Shown here: piece after piece, positions 29,578 through 40,084 of the stretch
How positions within the stretch are numbered: the first letter of the stretch is position 1
Layout: each line of letters begins with the position of its first letter
Assembly (NCBI GenBank): GCA_022641095.1
Contig: JALCDB010000007.1
Location: 1-64,000, forward strand
Reading direction: 5' to 3'
From: Bacilli bacterium
GTDB taxonomy: Bacteria; Bacillota_I; Bacilli_A; RFN20; CAG-826
DNA length: 64,000 nucleotides
The notes under the pieces: generated by a model
Told to the model about the DNA's origin: nothing
Databases searched by the model: none
What the model saw: the letters and a program-made list of their open reading frames with translations, nothing else
Translations under genes and position numbers: made by a program

Positions 29578-30240
29578 TTATTTTCCTTTATGGATGAAAC
29601 TCTCGATCGATTGTTGGTTAGCCGGGGTCGTGACGATCAATATCTTATCCTTGGCTCTTATCACCGTTTTGCCATTAGGGATGATGACGTTGGGATTATG
29701 GAAGACGCAGCAGATGTTGGCGGTCAAGGGGAAATGGACGTCGCAAAGCATCTTTCCCGCGATGTAATCCTTTTCCTTGATGGTGATCTCGGTCAGCAGG
29801 ATTTTGTTTTCCTCGAGGGAAAGAACCTTTATCAGTTCTTCGAACGAGGATTCCGATTTGATCGATTCCGCAAGCAGATAAGTGCCGCAAATGGCCGCGT
29901 CGACGCCCAACTCTTTGAATATGCTGACGTTTTTGGGGTTCCTGACGACGGCGATCGTCCGCTTCGCGTTGAAAAGTTTCTTGGCCATCTTGCAAGCGAC
30001 GTAGTTGTCGATGTCGCTGCTGGAGAGGGCGATGAAGATATCCGAATCGTCGATTTTCGCAATCGACAGATCGAATCTTTTCGTCGGGCTCCCATGTATG
30101 ATTTGGATTTTGTTTGAAGCCGAAAGATAGGCGCAAAGACTGGGATCCGAGTTGATGACGATGACTTCGTTTTTTCGGCTCTTGAACATCTTGATGATGT
30201 AGTCGGCTTCGTGGCCGCCGTTAGCGATGGTTATTTTCAT
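29578..30240 (-). CDS. TrkA-type RCK protein with degenerate nucleotide motif
   Basis: MKITIANGGHEADYIIKMF (no GxGxxG); VACKMAKKLFNAKRTIAVVRNPKN; TrkA_C-like end. Confidence 0.85.
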   Translation of the reverse strand: MKITIANGGHEADYIIKMFKSRKNEVIVINSDPSLCAYLSASNKIQIIHGSPTKRFDLSIAKIDDSDIFIALSSSDIDNYVACKMAKKLFNAKRTIAVVRNPKNVSIFKELGVDAAICGTYLLAESIKSESSFEELIKVLSLEENKILLTEITIKEKDYIAGKMLCDVHFPLTANICCVFHNPNVIIPNGKTVIRAKDKILIVTTPANQQSIESFIHKGK

Positions 30241-30650
30241 TGTTTTCTCCCCTCTTTCTCCTTGGAGCAGAAGAAATCGACGGAAAGGTTAAATGGATAG
30301 ATCCCGACGATCGGGGTGTTTTCCAAGAGGAGGCCTTTGTCCGTGTCGGATAAACGAACGTATATCTTTTTGATGTCGAATAAGTAAAAGCAGACATCCG
30401 CGAGAAAGAGATTCGTGTTGTCGCTATCCGTCGTGATGATGACCATTTCGGCGCCTTCGATGTCCTGGCTTTTCAGGAAATCGAGGTCGGTGGCGTCCCC
30501 ATTGACCGTGAATCCGCTGAAATCGTCCAATTTGTGAAATGCCGAATCGCTTTTGTCGATGACGACCACGTTGTGCCCCTCATCATAAAGAAGGGAGGCG
30601 ATTTTAGCGCCCAATTTTCCGGCGCCTATAACGAAAATTTCCCCTTTCAT
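30237..30650 (-). CDS. TrkA_N-only protein
   Basis: MKGEIFVIGAGKLGAKIASLLYDEGHNVVVIDKSD canonical Rossmann; no TrkA_C. Confidence 0.88.
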   Translation of the reverse strand: MKGEIFVIGAGKLGAKIASLLYDEGHNVVVIDKSDSAFHKLDDFSGFTVNGDATDLDFLKSQDIEGAEMVIITTDSDNTNLFLADVCFYLFDIKKIYVRLSDTDKGLLLENTPIVGIYPFNLSVDFFCSKEKEGRKQ

Positions 30651-30653
30651 GGC

Positions 30654-30872
30654 TTATTTCCGCGAAAAATCGTCGGGATCGATGTCTCCCATTATCATTA
30701 TCGTTTTCACGTAATACAGCGAATAATACTCGATCTTTTCGGAAATTGAATTGATCATCACCAAAAAATTGTTTTCGATCTTCACGAACGGCCCAGTCGC
30801 GCAAACGACGCCATAACTGGAATTCAAAGTAACTTTGATGACCTTTCCATCGAAATCTTCCATTTCCATCAC
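30654..30872 (-). CDS. small protein of unknown function in the Trk operon
   Basis: 72-aa ORF 3 bp upstream of the TrkA_N gene, same strand. Confidence 0.6.
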   Translation of the reverse strand: MMEMEDFDGKVIKVTLNSSYGVVCATGPFVKIENNFLVMINSISEKIEYYSLYYVKTIMIMGDIDPDDFSRK

Positions 30873-31120
30873 CTCGCGCCGCTATTCTATTTCCTCGAGG
30901 TGTGAAGAAACCATGCGTGTTTTAGGGGCAGTTGTTAGTTTTTTGTGAAGACGTTTCCAAAACGTAGACGTTGCAAATAATCAAAAAGCAAAGACACGAA
31001 ATCATGACATTTCAGAAACGTAAAGCTTCGTGTCAGCCATGTTTTCCGTTTTTTTTGATTGAGGAGAATGCGCTTTATTGTTTATTTCAAGCCTTCAATC
31101 GTTTTTCTCGATAAAGTCAT

Positions 31121-31336
31121 TTATTCCATCAAGGCTTTCGCAATCAACGAGAAAGGCTTTCTCGGCATCCCCTTGATGAGGAGACGATTCTCATGGATGC
31201 CGCCGAACAAAGCGCCGTCTCGATAAAGAAGGCGTTCGTCCATCGTTGAATCGGCACGGAAAATGGGATCTGGTTCGTCAAAACGTTCTTTCGATGAATC
31301 CCAAGTCAATTGACCAATAGGATAATCCGCGGCCAT
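31121..31336 (-). pseudogene. possible TfoX-N-like remnant
   Basis: STMDERLLYRDGALFGGIHENRLLIKGMPRK resembles TfoX_N pattern GEYxLYxxGKxxGGIYDNRLLVKP. Confidence 0.4.
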
Positions 31337-31380
31337 GCTTTTGGGAACTCAAAGTTCGCTCACTGAATCCGCCGCTTACT

Positions 31381-32934
31381 TTAAAGTTGGATATTCTCAA
31401 GAGCAAAGCCATGTTTATCCAGCCGATATATGGTTTTAAAAGAGCTCTCAAGGAAAGCCCTCTCGTGAGTGACCGCCACCACCGCGCCCTTGAATGAATT
31501 GATAAGGGAGAAAACCTCGGGGCAGTTAAGGGGGCTGAGGTTTCTCGTCGGTTCGTCAAGAAGCAGGACGTTGGCTTTGTCGATGATCATTTTGAGAATC
31601 AGCAGTTTCGCCTTTTTGCCACCGCTCAAAGAGCCAATCGCCGATAGCATCTCATCGGTCTCGAAACGGAGGGCGCCCATCATCGAACGGACTCGCCCGA
31701 CCTCGTTTTTGTCGAGCGAAGGCACCAAATAATCGATCGCTCTCGCCTGATAGTCCAGTATCTCGGAATAATCCTGTGGCATATAAGCCAATTTGATGTC
31801 TTTCCTCTCCTTATTCTTCGCGTATAACTCGCGCAGAAATGAGCTTTTCCCGATGCCGTTTTTCCCCACGATGGCAATATGGGACGGACCGACTAAACTC
31901 AGCCTCGCCTCCTTGACCAAGACATGCCCACATGAATCGGAAATCGGCACGTCGACAAGAGCAAAAACGACCTTGCTCGCGGGAAGACTGACCTCCTCGG
32001 AAAAGAAAGCGTTCATGGCCTCGTCTTTGTCTGGGACCTCCTCAAACGATTCCTTCTCCTTGCCAAGGCGCCTTTCCTCGGATTTGAGAGCGTGCATCTT
32101 CTTCTTGAGAAGACGACCCGTGATCGGGTCCCTGACGGCCTGGTTTTGGGCGTATTTGACCTTCTCGTAGATTTCTTTGTATCGCCTCATCTTCTTGTCG
32201 AATTGATCCCTTTGTTTCCTGGCAAGACTGCCCTGACGCTCCAAACGAGCTGTTCTCTCGGCTTTATAATCCGAGTAATTCAGATCCATGAAAGTGGTGA
32301 GGTTCTCGGTCCTGCTATGGATCTGCTCCAAGTGAATGACCGTGGTCGAAACCGAGGAAAGCAGCCTTTCGTCATGGGAAACGAAAATGATGGGAAGCCT
32401 TTCTCTTCGAAGAAACTCGGATAGGAAATCCATGGTTCCGAGGTCAAGGTCGTTGCTCGGTTCGTCAAGCATCAGGATCTCCGGATTCCTCAAAAGCAAC
32501 TTGACCAAAGACAGCTTGACCTTCTCGCCGCCGCTATAGGAAGAAAGGGTTTTGCTTTCGTCGAACGAATCCATGTCGAAGCCAACCAGGGAAAGCAAAG
32601 AGGAAAAGCGGGCCGTCAACTCATAGCGTTCCAGAGGTATATCCTTTTCCGCATCGTCCTTAAGCAAGAAGGAGATGGTATCCTGGACCAAAAACGCTTC
32701 AGGCGCTTCCTGCGGAAGGTATCCGACCCTTTGGGGGCGGGTGAAAGACCCTTTGGCCTCGAAAGCGGGGTCCAAGCGGCCGGAAGCCAAATAACGGAGA
32801 AGGACGCTCTTGCCAACGCCTTCTTCCCCGATGAGCGCGACTTTGTCGCCCTCTTTTATCCGTAGCGAAAGGGAATCCACAAGGATCCGTCCGCTGAAAA
32901 GCTGCTTTATCGAAAGATTATTTATCTCAAACAT
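31381..32934 (-). CDS. ABC-F family ATPase
   Basis: Two NBDs: GEEGVGKSVLLRYL and GKNGIGKSSFLREL; SYSGGEKVKLSLVKLLLRNPEILMLDEPSNDLD; LLDEPTRNLSPLNCPEV. Confidence 0.9.
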   Translation of the reverse strand: MFEINNLSIKQLFSGRILVDSLSLRIKEGDKVALIGEEGVGKSVLLRYLASGRLDPAFEAKGSFTRPQRVGYLPQEAPEAFLVQDTISFLLKDDAEKDIPLERYELTARFSSLLSLVGFDMDSFDESKTLSSYSGGEKVKLSLVKLLLRNPEILMLDEPSNDLDLGTMDFLSEFLRRERLPIIFVSHDERLLSSVSTTVIHLEQIHSRTENLTTFMDLNYSDYKAERTARLERQGSLARKQRDQFDKKMRRYKEIYEKVKYAQNQAVRDPITGRLLKKKMHALKSEERRLGKEKESFEEVPDKDEAMNAFFSEEVSLPASKVVFALVDVPISDSCGHVLVKEARLSLVGPSHIAIVGKNGIGKSSFLRELYAKNKERKDIKLAYMPQDYSEILDYQARAIDYLVPSLDKNEVGRVRSMMGALRFETDEMLSAIGSLSGGKKAKLLILKMIIDKANVLLLDEPTRNLSPLNCPEVFSLINSFKGAVVAVTHERAFLESSFKTIYRLDKHGFALENIQL

Positions 32935-33008
32935 GTCAGAAAAGTTCTCCTATTGATCGCCAAACGTCTTGAGAACTTAGATGCGCATGTTGGGTTTTTC
33001 CTTCTTTT

Positions 33009-33392
33009 TCAAGAATGATTATATCCTCCTTGCAACGCATATGAAATGGAACGACCGTCAAAAAAGAGAATTGGCCCGCGATGATTATCGGCAAGAAAAA
33101 AGGCAATCCAATTTGCGTCACTTCTGCTTTTCGCGTACAAAGCCGTTCCGCCGCGGAGGCGCGGAAGGGAACCCCCGAAAAGGCGAATGTAATCCAAAAA
33201 ATGAAACCATGCCTTTGTTTCTACGTCATGCCCCCTCGCCCGACAGGCGATCCTTGCCGCGGCCACCTCGGTGTAGATTCCCGTCGTCGAGAGGCTGGCG
33301 TGGCCGAGGAGCTCCTGAACTGAACGGGTCTTTTCAACCGCTCCTTTTAAAAACGCCGAATCGGTATTGAAAAAAGCGAGGTTTATGAACAT
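33009..33392 (-). pseudogene. C-terminal remnant of a tyrosine recombinase/integrase
   Basis: KGAVEKTRSVQELLGHASLSTTGIYTEVAAARI (33251-33347) matches the XerC/D-type VQELLGHASLSTTxIYT tail; catalytic N-terminal part absent. Confidence 0.7.
33074..33100 (+). repeat. 27-bp direct repeat, copy 1
   Basis: gcccgcgatgattatcggcaagaaaaa identical to 40946-40972. Confidence 0.9.
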
Positions 33393-33887
33393 GCGTGTTC
33401 ACAATTGCCACAATTATTTTTCTCCGACGTTCAACATTATTGTTTACTCATCCAAGCCGACAAAATGAGCTTTTAACTATTTTAAGGATGGAGAGTCGTT
33501 TTACGGAATAATCCGGCTTTCAACAAAAAAACAGACGTTGCAGAAAACGAAAACGCAACATTCTCGAGACTTGCTTAAGCGGTTTTTTCATCGTTTGGAT
33601 CTTCGCCACAAAAGAATTTTGGTTTCTTGGGCGTTCTGAAGGAACGGCATAAATGCCACCAACCATTCAAACGCGAAGTTATTTTAACAACCGCCGCCAA
33701 AACTCTAGCCTTGCCACCCATAAGCCATAGTTTTTTAAACAGCGGAACCCCAAGCGGGATCTAGTTGTGTAAAACTTTCGGAACGACACGTATCTATAAA
33801 GTTTCCCAAGTCATAAAACGAATGGTATCGCTTGCTCCGTTTATTCCTAAAAAACCGCGATAACTTCCATTATCGTTTTTTAAAACA

Positions 33888-33920
33888 AGAAAAGCGCCCA
33901 ATTAAGGGCGCTTTCTTTTG
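33888..33920. terminator. intrinsic terminator downstream of the 33954 lipoprotein
   Basis: AAAGCGCCC-AATTAA-GGGCGCTTTCTTTT. Confidence 0.8.
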
Positions 33921-33953
33921 AGCGTTAAAACGAAAACGCATCATTTTTTCAAA

Positions 33954-36890
33954 TCACGCGTAAGCGACGCTGAAAATCTCGAGCGTTCCACTATAGCCAA
34001 CCGTCTTACAGAAAACGCTGAGCAAATTGATATCCTTGACATGATTGGAGTCAATATCGCTCAAACTCAACTCAAAATCCTGCTTATCGCCTGTGGCAAC
34101 TATCTCCTTTTCCGTGGAACCCCACCCTTCCGCTTTAAAGAGGAAAGTCGTTCCCGCTTCGCCCTTGAAAGTGAAGATGACCTTTGTGCTACTGTTGGTC
34201 AATTTTCCTTCATCAACGGCATATTGGGCACTTTCGTTCCACCAAGAATCCGAAACGTTTTTGAAGGTGATTTTCGAAGATGCCTCCGTTTCGACGACAT
34301 CAACGCCAAAGGGCCTCCACTTGGTATCGTAAGCATCAGCAATGTGCTCAAGGAACGAATAATCGTGAATCGTGACGGTTCCCGAGGCGTTGGCAGTCTC
34401 GACGAACATCAAGATGTTGCAAAGTTGGGCTTTTTGCTGAAGTGTCATATTGGTGAGGCTGATGACGGCTTTTTGTTTCGTCCCAGTCGCGGAAACAGAG
34501 ACGCTAGCGTAAACGGATGGGGTTAAACCTTCTATCTTGAATTGATATGTCTGGTCTTTAACGCCAGTGAAACTAATGACCAAAGCCTCCATTTTCGTTT
34601 TGTCGCTGAAGTCATAGATACGCGCGTTTTTCTCCCAGAAGTTCGCGGTGATATCGTGATAGGCAATGACGTTATCAGTCCCGTCCTGGGTGACGGTCAT
34701 ATCGGCGCCCGTCCAAACAGAGACGTGAGGAAGAGCTTTGATGGAAAGGTCTTTCACTTCGATGTTGCAAGCACCGATGGTTCCCAAATTCTCTTTGCCG
34801 AATTGAATTGAGGCCTGATAAAATCCCTGAGCCTCCACTGGGGTCTGCTTGGTGTATTGATTCTCGCCGACTTTGAGTTCGAAGGCGTTGCCGTCAAGTT
34901 TGATGGTCCCCGCGACATCGGAGATAATCTTATAGGAAACTTCGTATAGGGCAAACTCTTTGACTTTTAAGCTCTTGAAGAAGAGCTGTGTGGCATACCA
35001 ATCAGCCGTTTTGGCTTGATCGGACGTGAATTTGAAATCGGTGTCACTAATGACTTGGCTTGTTGTCGTAACTCCATCCGCGTGCCATAAAAAGGCTTCG
35101 GTCGGATCATTAAGCTGCCACTCCTCGCCATAAATAAGGGTTTGAATGGCGAAGCCGTTGGTTCCCGTCGGAAGGGTCTTAACGAGGTAATAGGCTTTGA
35201 AAAGTTTCACATTGTTCGAAGCGTCAACCCCCTTGAAGGTGATGTAATAATTCCCTCCTTGAGTCAAAAGATTGTCTGCGTCCACCGGAGGAATGTCGGA
35301 CTGATCCGCCACAATTTCCAAAGTGGGGTTTTTATCGCGATTATCGGAGATGCTGACGGTGTCGAGAGGAATAAAAGCATCGCCGACAAAATAGGTCTTC
35401 ACGGATTTGAGTTTAATAATTGGCGCGATTGTGTCACTTTCGCCGCTTAAGACGAAACTGAAATTCGATAACGTCGCAGTGAAAGCACCAATGTTCTGCT
35501 GCGGCTGTTGAATCGAAGCGTGGGTTCCGAACACGATTGTGAGATCGGCATAGTTGTTACTGAACGCGCTCTTTTCAAGAGCGATGTGGTTTAATCCGCT
35601 TTTTATTTCGAATCCGATTGGATCAACCCAGTTAGATGCGACTTGAATAAAACCGGCAACAGACGAATCTATGTCGAAGGAAAGCGTGTAAACACCAGCG
35701 GTGTCAACGCGAACCGAACGAGCGAAGACCTGCGTGGCGGTCCATTCATCGTCAGTCTGGCTCTGAACGGAATTGATGGTCAGTTTGCCTTCCTTAAAAT
35801 CAAAGGTCGTTTCGGGGTCGGCGGAATAAACGACGCCAATGGAAGGGTCCCCTTCAACAAGATCGCCAGCGCTTGATCCTTTTTTGAAAGAGGCCAGGTT
35901 GAAGTTGTTTTTGACGACGTTTTTGGCTTTGACTTCAAAGTTCCAAGCCTCAGTCGCAACATTGCCTGCGGCATCGGTGGCTTTATAAACTACCGTATAT
36001 TGGCCAGGAACGGCCGTAATCTTATTGTCAGCGTCAACCGAAGGAAGCGTCGATGCGGTCTCATCAACGATCAGTTTCGTTTCTTTGCTACTGTTATCGC
36101 GAGCAGAAGCGTATTCCAAAGGTTTGAAAACATCGCCAACATATAAATAATCTTTAGCCTGAACGGTAATAATCGGTGCGATTTTATCAGGAATCAAAGC
36201 GTCAGTTTCCTTCAAAGAAATATTATCTAAATAGACATTGGTGGCGGCGCTCGGCGCTCCATTCGTCATCGTCCCGAATTCGAATAGGAGAGAGAGTTTG
36301 CTGAGATTGGCCTTGGCGATGGAAGAATCAACGACGAAAGACCATTGGAATGTCGTTTTTTCTGTCGGAATATCGAAAAACATCGTATCAGAAGTCACCG
36401 TGTTGAACCATGGATCGGAGGTGAGAATCTCTCCAAACTGAGCATGCATGGTGCGAACCGTATCGGCATAAGCGTCAAAAGTCAGTACATAGATCTTTTT
36501 ATCGCTTAACGCCAATGGAGTGTACTCGATGCGTGGAGAAGCTTGATTCCAGGAAACGGCAGTGATGGACAACTTCATTTCCTTTTGTCCGTTGTTATCG
36601 ACCACGCCAATGGTAGATGCCGCGCCTTCGAAGTCACTTTTGGTAAACGGATCGATAGAACCAGTTTCAAAATCGCCATTAGTGATGAGTTCAGCGGAAA
36701 TCTGGCTTGAACTAGATGAAGACGAAGATGCTGAACTAGCAACGGACGAACTTGAAGATTCGGCTCCACCCGAAGAAGTTGTCGCACCGCTTTGGCTACT
36801 TGCATTTGACGAAGAGGCCGAAGTACTCGTGCATCCAGCGAGCGCAAGTGCGGTTCCTACCAAAACGAATCGAATGAGAAATGGTTTCAT
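33954..36890 (-). CDS. large surface lipoprotein with Ser-rich linker, CBM-like and DUF5011/Ig-like repeats
   Basis: MKPFLIRFVLVGTALALAGC lipobox; poly-Ser linker; LITNGDFETG...; repeated DKIAPIIxxxxxxxYxVGDxFxPLxxxSxxDN...Y.V.yKaTDaaGNV. Confidence 0.88.
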   Translation of the reverse strand: MKPFLIRFVLVGTALALAGCTSTSASSSNASSQSGATTSSGGAESSSSSVASSASSSSSSSSQISAELITNGDFETGSIDPFTKSDFEGAASTIGVVDNNGQKEMKLSITAVSWNQASPRIEYTPLALSDKKIYVLTFDAYADTVRTMHAQFGEILTSDPWFNTVTSDTMFFDIPTEKTTFQWSFVVDSSIAKANLSKLSLLFEFGTMTNGAPSAATNVYLDNISLKETDALIPDKIAPIITVQAKDYLYVGDVFKPLEYASARDNSSKETKLIVDETASTLPSVDADNKITAVPGQYTVVYKATDAAGNVATEAWNFEVKAKNVVKNNFNLASFKKGSSAGDLVEGDPSIGVVYSADPETTFDFKEGKLTINSVQSQTDDEWTATQVFARSVRVDTAGVYTLSFDIDSSVAGFIQVASNWVDPIGFEIKSGLNHIALEKSAFSNNYADLTIVFGTHASIQQPQQNIGAFTATLSNFSFVLSGESDTIAPIIKLKSVKTYFVGDAFIPLDTVSISDNRDKNPTLEIVADQSDIPPVDADNLLTQGGNYYITFKGVDASNNVKLFKAYYLVKTLPTGTNGFAIQTLIYGEEWQLNDPTEAFLWHADGVTTTSQVISDTDFKFTSDQAKTADWYATQLFFKSLKVKEFALYEVSYKIISDVAGTIKLDGNAFELKVGENQYTKQTPVEAQGFYQASIQFGKENLGTIGACNIEVKDLSIKALPHVSVWTGADMTVTQDGTDNVIAYHDITANFWEKNARIYDFSDKTKMEALVISFTGVKDQTYQFKIEGLTPSVYASVSVSATGTKQKAVISLTNMTLQQKAQLCNILMFVETANASGTVTIHDYSFLEHIADAYDTKWRPFGVDVVETEASSKITFKNVSDSWWNESAQYAVDEGKLTNSSTKVIFTFKGEAGTTFLFKAEGWGSTEKEIVATGDKQDFELSLSDIDSNHVKDINLLSVFCKTVGYSGTLEIFSVAYA

Positions 36891-37760
36891 TTTTGTTTTC
36901 TCCCATAAAACCTTAAACAAATCAAATGTCTCATCGGCTAGGAAATCGGTTTCCTTAAATGTGATTTAATTATAAAAACCAATGTTTTTGTTTGTCAACA
37001 CAATTAAGAAAGCGGTTTCATTCAAAAAACTGATTCGTTCAGGCGAATCCGAAGTTTCTTCATATTTTTTTATTTTTCGATATTTACCACTCCACTTATG
37101 ATTAGTTTCTTGCTTTTTGAAAAAAAGGCAACGTCAAACAAAATGAAAAAACGCTATCATGAAACAAGAAACCAAAGAAATCGAACCGAAGATATTACGC
37201 GACCGGCATATGTGGTGTTGTTCACTCGCCTTTGGCGGTTTTGCGCCTAAACCAAACGTCTTGTTTCTTGAAGACTCCTTCCTTTGCCAGCGATTATGGT
37301 TATGACACCCATGATGACATGTTGGCAATCGCCCAAGCGTTTGCCTAACATACTACAAAAATGTGGATTTTCTCATTGCCGATAGCGTTGGTGGCCGCAA
37401 TCCATGAACCTTTTGCCTAAATGATAATCGTTTTTAATCCGTAAGCGCAGCAATTGGCCCCTTCTCAGTTAATAAAGATGGAATCTGAAATGCCTGCCCA
37501 AGTATGGTCTCCATCATTCTTCTTTCATATAATGACACGTTTTTAGCAGCCCATCTTTAATGCTATTCGCGTCTTTTGCGTAGGGGGCCGCCAATATTAT
37601 TATTGAAAACCCAATGTCCATGATATCTTAAGTCTCAAAGGAGACGATGCTAGATATTCCACGACGCCGCCAATCTCTATACTGAGGATGGCGCTGTTGC
37701 CCGGTTGTACGGGTCTACAGACGTCGAAATCGTCTGGCAACATCCCGTCTAAACTGGTTT

Positions 37761-38253
37761 TTGCCTTCTCAGGCTCCGCTTATTACGTCACGGGGTATCA
37801 TGGAATCGGACGCCACCACCACCATCCCGGATGTCTATAACGATGGGGAACACGGGAGCCGGGGCCTTCCCATTATTTCCGTGGCGGATAAGGCTTTTAT
37901 GGACAAAGGATCTACGATGTCCATCTCGCTCCCGGAGACGCTGGAATCCATCGGAGATTACGCTTTTGCCGGCTGCCATTCCCTTTCCTCGATTTCCGTG
38001 GAGGAAGAATAATGATTATTCTTCGACAGACAGAATTCTGTTCGACAAAAATCAGAAGACGCTGATTCGCTTCCCTAAGAAAATGCCGGCGGACTGCAGT
38101 GTCCCGAAAAGCGTGGTCTCCATCGACGGCAACGCATTCAGCGGACGCTCGTCGTTGATGTCCATCTCCCTGCCAAACTCATTAAGCACCATAGGCGATA
38201 GCGCGTTTTTGGTTGTGAGTCCTTGCGATCAATCGTCATTCATTCATGCGTGA
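37761..38253 (+). pseudogene. BspA-like (LRR_5) repeat protein fragment, frameshifted
   Basis: VADKAFMDKGSTMSISLPETLESIGDYAFAGCHSLSSISVE then (other frame) NNDYSSTDRILFDKNQKTLIRFPKK...SVVSIDGNAFSGRSSLMSISLPNSLSTIGDSAF. Confidence 0.8.
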
Positions 38254-39016
38254 GCGTTTTGGAAGGCTTAGCGTTTCCCGGTCGCTCCTCGCTTTCCTTA
38301 TTATTGTGAAGCCGCGAACGAACCATCGGAATAGGTAAAAGGCTGGAATGTATCAGAACGGCCCGTTAACTGGTACAGCGAAACGCAGATGTCCGACGGA
38401 GCGCATCGGCGTTGCGTTTGCGGGAAACCCATTGTCTGGTAGACGCCCTCTCGCCTTAACCTTCTTCAACGGCGAAGCTTTCAAAATCAGGAATAAAATA
38501 AGAATGCCTAATATTTGTCGGCTTGCCATTGAACCTTGACAAATCTAATTATTCTTTCGCTTCTGCTCTCACACGTTGCCTTTCGGTGGATATGCATAAC
38601 CTTCGCCAATCATTTTATTTTTAAAAGGAATGAAGACAGAAAAGGAGACAAAGGCGTTTGCACAAATGAAAAAGGCACAGGCAGAGAGCGCTTGATTATT
38701 GCTTGAGGCCGTTACGATACTCGTCCTCGACACCGCCTCAATGCGAGGCTAGCAAATCAGACTTCTACGCCTACCGCGGAGGCAGCCCAGCTATGAGGAG
38801 GGATCCGAACGGAAGGCTTTCTTAGCGGCAAACTTAATGACCAGAGGTGTCGTCTTGACTATTTTGATTGCTGCCATGGTCGCAACAGACGGCACTGATT
38901 TAGCCCTTAAAAATCCAAGTAGCGACATCCTAGATAGAAAAAGACCTCAAAAAAACACAACGGAGAACCATTGTGCTTTTTGGATGGCCCAAGGCCATAA
39001 GTCATTTATCAGGTTT

Positions 39017-39532
39017 TTACTGATTTTTGCGCAACGATTTCTGCCACTCATCCAAAAGTCTCAACCAAGTGAAACGCTTGTGGAATTCGAACCAAACGAT
39101 TTCGTTGATCAAGGCGAGAGGGAGCCAAACCGCGAAGTACCAAAGCATGTTCACGTTGATCGTCATCTGGTTGCCATCGGCCTCATACCTCGTGTGGAAT
39201 GCCGCGTCGATCATCATCCCAGCGAGGATGAGAAGATAGCAAATCGCCTCGATGAAGACGTAACGGCGCTTCTTAATAAAATGAGCTTTCAGCTGGGCGG
39301 ACAGCCAAAATGCCATGGCTAGGGCGAAGAAGACGCCCGAGACACCATAAAGAAAATAAGGAAACCAATCGAAAATCGGCGTCATCTCATAGCCGAAGAT
39401 ATGAGTCAGGGTTCCAAGGGTAATCGCCGTCACGGGGACGGCAAAATCAAGGATGACCAGATGCTTGGTTTCTCGGTGGGGCATTTTCCCACCGGCATCC
39501 TGATTCACGAGAAGATTGGTGAATTTAGTCAT
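39017..39532 (-). CDS. multi-TM membrane protein, unknown
   Basis: 171-aa ORF with ~4 hydrophobic segments. Confidence 0.6.
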   Translation of the reverse strand: MTKFTNLLVNQDAGGKMPHRETKHLVILDFAVPVTAITLGTLTHIFGYEMTPIFDWFPYFLYGVSGVFFALAMAFWLSAQLKAHFIKKRRYVFIEAICYLLILAGMMIDAAFHTRYEADGNQMTINVNMLWYFAVWLPLALINEIVWFEFHKRFTWLRLLDEWQKSLRKNQ

Positions 39533-40084
39533 GATTCGCGGCGGAGCGTCGCAGGCCCAATTCTGAGAGAAAACATTCGAGGCCTTCCATTGCCAAATTA
39601 TTCAAACTCACTTCTAACATTTATAGGTGTTTCCGTGCAATATTCAATATGATTAACTCAAATAGTGCTCGTGATTGCCAGTTTTTTGCCACCTTCTGTT
39701 TGTTCAAAAACGGGTCAAATATCTTCTTCTCGGCTTCTTTCCTTGTTTTGATCGCATCCTCTTTTTTGAGAATCCAAAAGTAGAAATACCTTTTCTGTCA
39801 AAAAGTGATGTCGGCTCTCCATTTATTCCTTTTTGTATAGCAAACAACACCACTTACTCCGGTCGTCGAATCGCAGCAAACGATCTCTCAGGCTTTATCA
39901 TCCCGATCATGGTATGTTCGCGATATCCCATCGCCCATTCGTTGCTGTGCGCCCCCTTGATGTCCGAATACCTGGCACATCCGCAGAAATAAAGGCGCCT
40001 CGACACCTCGTTCCCGGTCAGAATAAACTCCTTCCCTCAACCGCATCAGCATAGGTAATAGACCGGAGATCGGCCCCGGCCATC

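Noticed and set aside
30873-31120. c-di-AMP (ydaO) riboswitch upstream of the Trk operon
   Set aside because: Would be expected from biology, but I could not recognise the conserved core in the short leader.
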